This document shows, piece by piece, positions 20,468 to 30,885 of a DNA stretch of 64,000 bases (within the stretch, counting starts at the first letter, position 1; every line of letters begins with the position of its first letter). A program made the translations under genes and the position numbers. The stretch spans positions 180,328,556 to 180,392,555 of the forward strand of contig CP136067.1 in the NCBI GenBank assembly GCA_032622095.1, written 5' to 3'. The notes under the pieces were generated by a model that saw only the letters and a program-made list of their open reading frames with translations, was not told where the DNA came from and made no database searches. The stretch comes from Siphonodentalium dalli (lineage: Eukaryota; Mollusca; Scaphopoda; Gadilida; Siphonodentaliidae).

Positions 20468-22401
20468 TCATGTTACGAACTCAACTTTTCTGTGACGTTG
20501 GAATAGATCACTATCTTATGACAATGTCTGGATATAACATGTATATTAGAATATTGTAATAGTGACCTGTCTGCTGTCTGCAAAACTACATGATAGACAC
20601 AATTATTGTGGTCACTGTGCAACAGCCAAACGTACCATTATTCCGTTAAGATTAGCACAAGGACGCGAAAATCACAACTTTTAAAAAATTACGATTCATT
20701 TTCTTAACGTCGTCCTACTTTTAAAAAATTACGATTAATTTTCTTAACGTCGTCCTACCAGCATCATTGCAATTCAGCAGGACCCACCAACGCCATGACA
20801 AATTAGCAGGACCCACCAACACCATGGCAAATTAGCAGGACCACTTGACCAAGTGATTGTTTTCTTATACGTGCACCCGTATCTGAGAAACTCTGTGGGT
20901 GGTTTCTAAGTGTCGTGTGGCGTTATTTGTCAGTTCTTGCCAAAGAGCTGACATTTCCCCTAGCACATGTTCCATCCAAATCCCGAATACCCCATGGAAA
21001 AGAGTAACAACACCTATATAGGTTAGCGCGTTGTGTTGCCGCGCGGACTCATTTTAATCAGTTCACAACACATTCCATCCAAATTGTACACATGTCATCC
21101 CAATTGCATGCACATACTAATTCAGTATATCCAACTCACACATCTGCATCTGCACTGATATCGGAACATTACTTGTATATAGTTCCGATCGACACAATAT
21201 ACCGCATAAAGACGGTGTAACACCGACACCATCTTAGGTGAATTTACCACACAACTACTACACCGTCCGAACAATGTATCTCAACAGTCAGTTTGCATAA
21301 CAATTTAATAATTCAATTATTATACACATCTTGACACTCCAGGTCAAACGACGTTTCTTTCAAATATACATGTACTTATAAAATATTTGTAATTATGAAT
21401 ATTCACCAATTCTAACACCTGTATCTGCACAGACTTGTTCTAACTCCAATATTTCATGCAACACACTGTATGGACAGTGCAACACTAAGAATTAAAAGTA
21501 TAAAACTATACAATACATAAAACTACACTGTATTATTCTTTTGTCAAATATGTAACTAAATCAACCACTATTCTGTTATTTGACGTATTTTGACATTCAC
21601 AGTCCAACTATAATTAATCATATCACACCAATTCGATATATGCTGTATCAGCATAGACCCCGGAACATAACTGAATATTTCCAGAACATAACTGAATGTT
21701 CTAATTAACACCAAATTATGTCAATGCTCTGCAATCAACATCATTCAGATCACTGAACATCTTTTAGAAATAAACACATTTACATCCAAATTTTAAAATT
21801 ATGTATATGTTAACATGTCACATAAGTATGAAATGTGATCATTTCACCATCTCCACATAAACTATAATGTTACTATGGCACGTGGCCGGCCAGGAAAAAC
21901 CATAGATAAAAACCCGTGGGATAAAAATGCTATGGAAACTTGTGACACCGAACCGGTTGCCCTGCTCTCTCATACTGTACGCCAGATCAGGAACGTATCT
22001 CAGGGTCGGTTTGATAACATTATTTCCAACATACCAGTTATACTTTCCCAATTAATCTGAATATGCTTCAGTTGATCAAACTATAATAGCAACATATATA
22101 AGTATATGCATCAATTAATCCATATCAAAACATTATTTAAAAATGCCATTAAAATTTAGGCTTCCGCACAGTTCGGCGGCTATAACGCAGATGACAAAAT
22201 TACCCATATCCCTCCGCTTAAGGAAAAGGCGCCACCTTCGGCATTCCGTCTATCACCGCTAGGGGAAAGTAATTTAACTCTATAATTCCCGTTGGTCAAC
22301 AGAGTTAAAGAATACCCCATGGAAAATAGTAACAACACCTATATTGGTTAGCGCGTTGTTATGCGGAATACAGATTGACAAAGAAAGACCGCATAAACTA
22401 A

Positions 22402-23563
22402 TTAAATTCCCAAATTTAATGAAACTGATAGCCTTGAATTTAAAACATCTTTCACATAACCGTCTTTAGCACATTCGGATCTCCAATGACCATGACTCTT
22501 AAACATGTGATCATGTATTCCAGAATTTGTACAAGCAGTAGCAACATTCGCTCTGAGGCAATGCAGTCCAAATTTTGATATTCGGGTACTATAGGTTTGA
22601 AGCTTTCAATAAAGAGTTCTCTTAACCGAGAATAAGAAAGTGGTTTGTCTTCCGATCGAAGAACTTAATCATGATTACGTTTCGTCAAATCTCTGAACAG
22701 AAATTTTGAAGAATCCGACACGATTCTGCCCAAAAAAATACAGTTCTACAGTTTTAACTGGACACAAAACTGTGTCAGTTGTGGCTAAGACAGACCAGTT
22801 TCCATCTCCGTAGACATCAGTTTTACTGGTTTCCAAAAAATAGCCATATGTGTGTCATAAATCACAACATCGCCACGCCTAAAACTTAAGAAGTTCAGCA
22901 CTACGAAAAAATCAAGCATAACATCACAAAAATGCACTGATCGATCTTTGTCGATACAAATTGCCATCTTCGAATAGAGAATTTAACATTTTTGTCAACA
23001 TTTCTGGATCTACAGGCTCCTTCTTAACAACTGGTCGAGCTAATTTCCTTTTTCCGGCTTCCAAAAATGTTTTTTACACAAAACAGTGTCAATAGGAGAA
23101 TGCTTACTAGCAAGTGAGTGAGTGAGTGAGTGAGTGAGTGAGTGAGTGAGTGAGTGAGTGAGTGAGTGAGTGAGTGAGTGAGTGAGTGAGTGAGTGAGTG
23201 AGTGAGTGAGTGAGTGAGTGAGTGAGTGAGTGAGTGAGTGAGTGAGTGAGTGAGTGAGTGAGTGAGTGAGTGAGTGAGTGAGTGAGTGAGTGAGTGAGCC
23301 CAATTTATAGAATAAAACACACTGAGCATAGGGCTATCCGAGTAACTGTTCTGAACTAAACTGGTGAGACAAAAACAAAATTGTACAGGTAAAATGTCAA
23401 CTCCATGTTGCAGAGACCACCGTTGCCAACGAAGGAGTCCATACTGGTATTTCCTAGTAGTCGAATCGGTTCTTATTGAAGTCGGCAATTCTGGAATATC
23501 CGACACACATGTCTTCAGACAGTGAGGTAGCGTTGAGATAACTTCATATGCCTGAAAACACAC
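22402..23563 (-). pseudogene. DIRS tyrosine recombinase with GAGT run (unit 2)
   Basis: Duplicate of 13144-14313. Because the GAGT run (23113-23298, 186 bp) is 8 bp shorter, the frame leaving the run differs from unit 1. Here the upstream frame continues as LLVSILLLTLFCVKN, in unit 1 it ends at once. Neither copy regains the native SLASKHSPID frame. The C-terminal HCLR, HGHW and GYVKD motifs are again present before the stop at 22402-22404. Confidence 0.88.
23113..23298 (-). repeat. (GAGT)n microsatellite, 186 bp (unit 2)
   Basis: About 46 perfect units, two fewer than in unit 1. Confidence 0.98.
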
Positions 23564-23649
23564 ATTTGTAAATACACATTATTCACCATGCACGAAAATC
23601 TATGTTCAATGCAAATATGTGGAAATTTAAATTCACATCCCCAAACATA

Positions 23650-25080
23650 CTAAAATGATTGATAAAATGACATATTCTTCGGTAAATCAACGAATCACAA
23701 ACAAAATTATTGAAACGTTTGCCATCTGAACGCAATAAATGCCAAAAAACAGCAGATTTCAAAAAAAGGAGCAATAAGCACACCATATGCATTGAACTTA
23801 GTCATATAGCGAATGACTCGTGGAATAAGACATATAGGCGGTACAAACCAACCATTCTGTCCACCCCAATGTATCGTAAATGCGTCCATTCCAGATGACT
23901 GAGATTCCCAAATTTGGAATAGAATTTTTGCAATTTACAATAGTTATGTACTGGAATCGCAATATATTGCAATTGTTCGTTCCATGCTAACTTTAGCTGC
24001 AATAGATACTGCTTTTAAATTAAAAAACCGAATATTCAAGATTTTCATATGCTTCTCCCAATAATCCAACTGTCCTAAACTACATTCAGAAATAGAAATG
24101 TTTTCATTCCAAGAAACTGCTTTTGCAACATCTACTGAAATACTACGAGTCATTAACTGTGTAGTATGACCAAGAACAAGGCTCGTTGAAATGATTTGAC
24201 CTACAAATCGGGCAACGAGTCGCACGTGAACCGAACCGAGTCGCGACCAATCACGGCAAATATGTTGTTTTGTCGTCCGGGATCTGCAGACAATAATTGA
24301 CAGTGTTTAGTGAATAACCAACCCATGTCATAATCCGTACCGGATTTCTCGTCATGCAATACAAATCCACTGTCAATCAAATATGCACGCACTACCTGTG
24401 ATAAAGCCGATGCCGACTCGTAATCATTACTAATCCCAAACATGACCTTCACCTCGCCACTTTTTAATAAGTAGCCTAGTAACCTTTGTAAACAAATAAG
24501 GAGCCTATGTCAATCCAAATCCAACGACATCAAATTTGAAATACAGAATACGCCCATGTTCAAAGGTCCAGGAGAATTTTAAAAAATCGGTATGATTTTC
24601 ACATGACAAATGATGGTATGCAGAATGAAGGTCAACTTTAAACATCCAGGATTTTTTGTTTAAATAAGATAAAAAGCCACTTTCATATCCTCAAACTTTA
24701 CTGACCGTTTCTTAACTGAAACGTTAACATATCGAAGATCTAAAATGAAGCGTTTTTTATCCGAATTTTGAAATAAAATAGTTAAAGGATTGACTACTTT
24801 CGGTGAATGTTCACATTAGTGACCAGCCCTTCTCTCAATAATGTTATAATTGCCTCTGATACAAATTATCCATGATTCTTTGTTGATTTATTATTCCGCA
24901 TGAAGATTGACTCTGGTTCATATATAAATGGTAATTTGTACCCATTCTTTATCGCATCTAATACAAATTCAGATGGACCATTGTTTTCCCAACATTTTAC
25001 ATGCATTTTCAACCTGTTTTTAACATAAAGCAATATTATATTATACTCATCTTCTATCATTGTCTTATCGACTTTCTGCT
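23650..25080 (-). pseudogene. DIRS reverse transcriptase/RNase H (unit 2)
   Basis: Duplicate of 14400-15830, with identical motif blocks and identical disabling changes. Confidence 0.87.
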
Positions 25081-25784
25081 CCTGCAACTGATGTACTCGG
25101 TCCGTTCCGGGTGACTGGACATTTGCTGATGTAGTGAGAGAAACTCCCGCATCTATAACAGGCACCTTTGCCACGAAAAGGCCGCTTATCTGAAAATCCG
25201 TTTGAAGCTGGAAAAACATGAGCACGATCATAAGTGCACCCATTGCCTTGCGACACTCTAGAAGGTGCCAACACTGGCTTAAAACGACGTTTTCTCTGCT
25301 GCTTATTTGTCCCATCCCGAACCACACTTTTCTCTGCTTTATCAATTTTGGCCTCATCATCTGAACCATCCGCAACTGGGTTAGAAGAATAATACTTAAC
25401 CGTCTCCCACCAGTAAGGAGATGAATCGGCAATCTTGACCAGCTTATTGCGATGCTTGATTGCTTCATCACAATCATCCACAACAGAACGAGCACCCTCC
25501 ATATCATCTACATTGATAGCGCGCTTGGCGCGTGCCAGATTATCTCGTATGAAAGAATTAAATTCATACTGTATTTTTTGCCCCGGCCGCTTCCAGCTGA
25601 AATCCGCATCGGATCTAATTTTCCGCAATTCTGACGAAACGGCGATGGAAGTTGAGACAAAATCTGATTTAAGCTCTGCAAATTTATCTTGAACCAGGTG
25701 CTCAAATGCCGCTTTTTGGTTATTAACCGCCGCTAAAACATCTTTCATAGTCGGTTCTGAATCTTGATGTTCATGCATGTTCAC
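25065..25784 (-). CDS. DIRS gag-like protein with CCHC zinc knuckle (unit 2)
   Basis: Encodes the same 239 residues as 15815-16534, including CYRCGSFSHYISKC. The complete identity of the two proteins shows how recent the duplication is. Confidence 0.85.
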   Translation of the reverse strand: MNMHEHQDSEPTMKDVLAAVNNQKAAFEHLVQDKFAELKSDFVSTSIAVSSELRKIRSDADFSWKRPGQKIQYEFNSFIRDNLARAKRAINVDDMEGARSVVDDCDEAIKHRNKLVKIADSSPYWWETVKYYSSNPVADGSDDEAKIDKAEKSVVRDGTNKQQRKRRFKPVLAPSRVSQGNGCTYDRAHVFPASNGFSDKRPFRGKGACYRCGSFSHYISKCPVTRNGPSTSVAGAESR

Positions 25785-26484
25785 GACGGTGTCAACAATT
25801 AAAATTTAGGCTTCCGGACAGTTCGGCGGCTACAACGCAGATGACCAAATTACCCATATCACTCCGCTTAAGCAAGCGCGCCACATTCGGTGTTCCGTCT
25901 GTCACCGCTAGGTGAACGTACTTTAACTTTATATTTCCGTTAGTCAACCGAGCTAAATATATTATTTCAGTCGAGTGTCTTACTTATCGCAATCAATAAA
26001 ACCTGAACTTTTCGCACGAGTTGTAAACTAAATTTAATCTTAGGGAACCTATATAGTGTGAACTCAGTCTGATCACATACTCTTCATCAGTGGATATTTA
26101 TTAAAAAGCACGGCCAACACCTGGCTTATTAATTCAATGTTTATTGCGATGTCGGTTAAAAAAATTCATGAAAAAGCATGAAATCTCGAGCTGGGACCAT
26201 CCCCTTCTGTAAAGTACACATGTAGATTATTGAGGAACAAATATTTACAAAGAACAAAATCCACTACTGTGTTTATTCAATGTTTAAAAGTTCCATGTAG
26301 GAAGGGTTCAGAACACTAACAATTTCCCAGGTGTTGTACTGGTGGAATATGATCCCTACGGGCATATAGACATGTAGAATGGAATTTCATGGCGCGATCT
26401 ACGGCCAAGAAAGAGTACAGTGACCTGGTGACGTCGTGACCATTTTTTCAACCATTGCAAAAATCTCTTACTCATAGCTTCCAT

Positions 26485-26986
26485 TTAAAGGCACGTGAGG
26501 CCTTAGTTGTCGAAAATATTCATATTTGTTCCAATCACCGTAAACAGAAAAACATTAAAACGCATACAGTTTCGTTCATATATACCATGACCATCGCGTA
26601 AACAGCATGTTATCATAAAGATTTACTATATTTTACCAAAGCAAGAGCCTGATTGTGTTACAGAAGACAGCACAATGCTCCTGGCTAATCACACACAAAT
26701 GGCATAAACGCTCTTTATTCGTTCCATATCAGGAATTCACAAACAAAGAACGCTCTTTATGTTGACCATCATAATATAAACAAACAACAGAAAAGTAACT
26801 TTTTATGCTTTTGTTTACATAACAATGGTCAAAGATATGACAATAACATACTGTTTGTGCGATATTTCTCATTTGTATACGGACAAAGTCTGTCTACATT
26901 TTGTTATTCTTTCTGTTTGTGGCGGTTTTTGACGGGTGGAAATATTTTCACAGGATACCCACCGCCAAGGCCAACCGTACCTTTAA
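26485..26986. mobile_element. TTAA-flanked MITE, family 1 (unit 2)
   Basis: Duplicate of 17235-17736. Confidence 0.88.
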
Positions 26987-27006
26987 AAAAAATACTTTAT
27001 GTTACC

Positions 27007-27233
27007 GAACCGTACTCGTAGTAAACTAGACATCCGGGACAATGAACCGTACTCGTAGTAAACTAGACATCCGGGACAATGAACCGTACTCGTAGTAAAC
27101 TAGACATCCGGGACAATGAACCGTACTCGTAGTAAACTAGACATCCGGGACAATGAACCGTACTCGTAGTAAACTAGACATCCGGGACAATGAACCGTAC
27201 TCGTAGTAAACTAGACTGTAGACATCCGGGACA
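27007..27233. repeat. 37-bp minisatellite (unit 2)
   Basis: Duplicate of 17757-17983 with the same number of units. Confidence 0.95.
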
Positions 27234-27750
27234 AGTTTCACGCTCTGCTAACTGTTCAAAACATGCGCGTTCTATAAAACAAATTTGTTTATTCAAGAAA
27301 TTGCCAAAAATAGTTTTTAAATTGTGCTTCTTTGTTACGTTTTTTATGACTATAATATTTATCGTGTGTACAAAAATTGGTACACAGTTTCTACACATAA
27401 ATATTGGAGAGCAAATGTTACACATATGTGTACAAAGTGTGTAGCGTTTCTACAGTGTTTTTCAGAGATATACACACGAATTTATGTGTACGATTGAATG
27501 TGTACATTGTGTAAAGATGTTTGTACTTGTTTTCCTAAATTTAGTAACTTTGCAATAAACGTTCATTCATTCATTCATTTCTGAAATATAGATACTGTAT
27601 TCTTAAGTACGAAACAGGTCACATGATTTTTAGCCAAAAAAAATAATTAATTCAATAAATGTAAACTTGGGTTGCATCTCTATGAAAATGACAAAAAAAC
27701 GAAAGCTGATATTGTTATATAGTACACAGTACACTCACTTATTTATTAGC

Positions 27751-28050
27751 TTAAACGGACATGGCTCGTTGGAACCATTGGGTCCCAAACACAAAACAGC
27801 CATTTGCACATGGAACAGAAAAGAGCGTTCCGTGGTAATCTATTATGTATATGGTAGCAATAAAGAGCGTTTGTCTGACTTCTGGCAAAAAGTTGAAAAA
27901 GGCTGATAAATGGCTGTGACTTTTGCAAGTGTTTTTCAGATCATATGAAGCTGGTATATCAATAGTTCGTTTATTTATCGACCTATCGTTCCCGTCCCTC
28001 CAAATTATGTAGAAAAAATTTGGAGGTTCGAATGAGCCATGTCCGTTTAA
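27751..28050. mobile_element. TTAA-flanked MITE, family 4 (unit 2)
   Basis: Duplicate of 18501-18800. Confidence 0.88.
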
Positions 28051-28424
28051 CACTTTCTATACTAAATACTCATTGATCAATGGTTATCCGTTGGGAAATG
28101 TTCAAAAATACTTTTACAACTGAACAGGAGAATCCATTTACAAAAAGGGGTTAAATGTTCACTTCTCTTTCTTTACAGCTCAAGTAGTAATGAATCTAAG
28201 AGGACAAGTATACGAAAAAGTACATCAACTGGGAACACGAACATTGAATAATAGACAATTCCAATGTATACTTTTATAACTGATGGGAGAATCTATTTGG
28301 TATAGAACGGGTTAAAGGTCAACATGCTGTTTTATCCCCGATTTCTTCGATTCCGAGCCATCAAAATGAACTGTCATAAAATTTGTTGAAATGTACACAT
28401 TATTCGTAGGATGCATTGGACTCG

Positions 28425-28810
28425 CTCCTAGCGCTCAAACCGCGCTACGCGTGTATAATGTTTCGCTGTTTCTTGGTATACATGGGCCATGGGCGTTTTA
28501 TTTATAGAAACGGGAATTTTTGGGACGGATTAAAAGTCGAACTGCGACCCGGAGGCCGAGTCCGGTAAAAGGTGTAGTTGGGGACTCTGGTGAGATGCAT
28601 GAGAAACATTCAGTGATAAGCCGTATATATATAGTTGTTGTAATAATTTGAAGGATTTGTTGTTCTAACGGAATTATGAGTTGGTCATTCGTGAAACCAA
28701 TATATTTTATGTTCTATAATTACAATCATGGGTATATAATATATTATCTTGAGCGCGTTACCATTTCTGACATTGGTTTTATTGTACTACTTTACGCTAA
28801 GGCGCAACGG
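28425..28810 (+). repeat. Dispersed repeat R1 (unit 2)
   Basis: Duplicate of 19175-19560. It ends at the right boundary of the duplication. Confidence 0.75.
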
Positions 28811-29060
28811 CGGAAACGTTAAGTCGTTGAGTGGCTCGGAACTATGAGCGGGGCATCTGAGCCAAGGACGAGATTAAGGGACATATGAAATATGAACGCT
28901 ATCAGATCACACATTCTACAACAGTAGATTTGTTTTGTATTAAAACATAATATCTAGCACCCTTAGAAATCCGATATATTGGTTCTAACTGATCGATGGT
29001 TTCGTAGAATTGCTTATTGAACACGATGTGTGCGTATTAAAATGTCCGATCCGAATTGAC

Positions 29061-29232
29061 ACCATAACCATTCCATCTGTAATGTTATCTATACAAGAAA
29101 ATAATTAGATCATGCCCGCGAGTTCATTAATAGGAGGTTACGGTGATCAGGCATCGACTTTCAAAAGAGGAAGTATTAACACTGTTTGGCTATACATGTC
29201 GAGCGAACAAAAATCCAATGCTCGTCTCTGAT
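29061..29232. repeat. Dispersed repeat R3, copy a
   Basis: About 170 bp shared with 33407-33580: TTATCTATACAAGAA, GAGTTCATTAATA and TTTCAAAAGAGGAAGTATTA occur in the same order and orientation in both. A weak partial relative lies near 46912-46970. Class unknown. Confidence 0.65.
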
Positions 29233-29432
29233 TTATTTATTTATTGACCTCTTTTACAGAAGAGCTTACACAAGTATTACAATATTGTCAAGACAAAGTA
29301 TCTCTAAGAGGCGGCAGTAAGACGGCCTGTATTGGTCTTACCGCTCCTGTGCACATTTTCAGGATAGATTATTATGTTTTTGTATTATATATTTAATTTG
29401 TGCAAATAAACAATCCAATCCAATCCAATCTC
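29226..29432. mobile_element. Two abutting LINE 3' tails, head to head
   Basis: The left side begins TTTATTTATTTATTGACCTC, a minus-strand AATAAATAAA-type tail. The right side ends GCAAATAAACAATCCAATCC followed by further CAATC units, a plus-strand tail. No coding sequence is left between them. Confidence 0.55.
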
Positions 29433-30420
29433 TATACTTGAGTATTTATAAAGAAGTTGAAAAAACGAGATGAAATTGTACACTATACCAGCAATTTACG
29501 ATGCGATGGGCAACATAAGTGCCAAGTCAGCGTTCTCATACATCAGGAGATATTTTACATATTGTTATATATGTTCTGAAGAAGATTCACATTCCCACCG
29601 TTCAGCTACATGTTACGTCGTGTCACTGTTTGTCCCTGACCAGTCACTTCACTATCTGTCCCCTCTTTGTCATTCAGTTGCAAATTAGAAGGGACAAGAA
29701 CAATGCATATACCATTATGATTATCACCATATGACTGAAGTGATATGTCAATGGAATTAAACAATACCAATACATAGAAATGGAAACTTACCTTCAAATG
29801 TGTCAGAAAATTGGAGGTGACTTTTTTGGAACTGGAGATTGTATTTGGGCAAAGTTTGTACTTCGCTTCGTAGGACACGATGTGTCTTTCTGCAAATCAA
29901 AATGCCGCCAGAATGTTTTTGTAGACATGTTGATAGAATTAGCAATGGTTGGTATGAATTTCTACCAAATCATATATACCATATCAGATGGAGATAATGA
30001 AACATGATCAAAAGAGTGATCTATTATAGTGATCTATTGTCAATTATTTGAAGTTGGTTTCTCATTGTATTTATCAAAACAAGCCGTCTACCTCAAAGGT
30101 TAACCAATGCTTAAGCAAACAAAGAGGAGGTGTCAACAGAATTCACCATTGAGACACTGTGGATGAAAACTCAGTGTTGTGACAACATAGGGGAGCATCT
30201 CACTTTGCCGACGGCTATTGTTTCCGGGGGTACCTGCACGAGGTGGCAATAATCCCTTACTTCAATCATTTGCCGCTTATAGTCTATTCCTCTTTTCTTT
30301 TGGTGTTTTAATGGTTTGTCCTTTCTTTTTGTAGGTTTTTAATGATTTGTCAATTTGGGAACGAGGGTTTTGGAACCTTTGGTGCTGATTCAATGTTGAT
30401 GTCAGGAAATAATCTATGTC
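29433..30420. other. Unassigned stretch with a possible coding exon
   Basis: Apart from the candidate exon at 29792-29889, nothing is recognised. Frames of 62-90 codons on both strands have no domain match. Confidence 0.4.
29792..29889 (-). other. Candidate internal exon with consensus splice sites
   Basis: On the minus strand, TTTTGATTTGCAG stands directly before 29889 and AAG|GTAAGT directly after 29792, giving a 98-nt block with a good acceptor and a perfect donor. One of its frames is open throughout (THRVLRSEVQTLPKYNLQ...). Its family is not recognised. No partner exon could be placed with confidence; a short open stretch rich in acidic residues near 29606-29690 could be the next one. 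It may belong to a host gene or to a decayed transposon gene. Confidence 0.35.
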
Positions 30421-30423
30421 ATG

Positions 30424-30530
30424 TTTTATTTATTTATTGATGCAAAATAATTAATAAAATACATACAAGGAGATAACAAACATATAACAAATACACGACA
30501 ATACTTTAACAGAAAGCTCAATGGCGAACT
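30424..30530 (-). mobile_element. LINE 3' tail
   Basis: TTTATTTATTTATTGATGCA on the plus strand is the complement of an AATAAATAAATAAA tail. The adjoining AT-rich sequence has no coding remnant. Confidence 0.5.
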
Positions 30531-30554
30531 AATTTAGCGATTGAATCTAAGTAT

Positions 30555-30880
30555 TCTATACAACGTCGATCTCGTTTTCCCTGAATATTCTCTTGAAATG
30601 TCTAAGAGACGCGCTGACCGCCCGATATTTTCTTCTCTGTGGTTGAACTCTGCCGCCACCAGTCAGTTGAAGTATCGTCGATTCTGTATAGGCTTGTTCT
30701 TTTTTAATGTGGTCGATCATGTCGAATATATTTGGTTTTGAAGCTGCTATATAACCTTGAAGTTTTCTGTTCCACCCTTCGACGTGGTTTGTGGTCCGGG
30801 GCGGGTTGTATTATAGTGATTCCACATGGTACGGCCTTCGTCAAATTAAGTTCCTTATCTCTGAATCTGGTTCGTCATAC
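30555..30880 (-). pseudogene. MULE-like transposase C-terminal remnant (FLYWCH-associated type)
   Basis: The minus strand reads TMWNHYNTTRP, then after a one-base frame change RTTNHVEGWNRKLQGYIAAS, followed by KPNIFDMIDHIKKEQAYTE and a VQPQRRKYRAVSASLRHF segment before a stop near 30557. The (N)NHVEGWN...L motif, the P-(N/S)-I-(F/W) helix and the QR-RKY-A-S-L segment are the standard end of Mutator-like transposases found with FLYWCH zinc fingers in animals. The catalytic region is not present. On its upstream side it is cut off at 30886 by the coding retroposon. It could be the last exon of a domesticated host gene, but the frameshift argues for a dead fragment. Confidence 0.75.
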
Positions 30881-30885
30881 TCTGC

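Larger units (their letters stand above)
20985..25958 (-). mobile_element. DIRS-superfamily retrotransposon, decayed (unit 2)
   Basis: Duplicate of 11727-16708: B2 at 20985-21043, A2 at 22148-22308, B1 at 22310-22366, A1 at 25799-25958. It shares all visible stops and frameshifts with unit 1, so decay came before duplication and this copy did not arise by transposition. Confidence 0.9.
19567..28816. repeat. 9250-bp tandem duplication, unit 2
   Basis: Second copy of 10309-19566, directly abutting it. The junction at 19567 fuses the unit's right end (GGCGCAACGGCGGAAACG) to its left end (AAAATCGTCAACAAAC). The sequence after 28818 is unique. Same defects in every pseudogene; GAGT run shorter by 8 bp. 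Confidence 0.97.
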
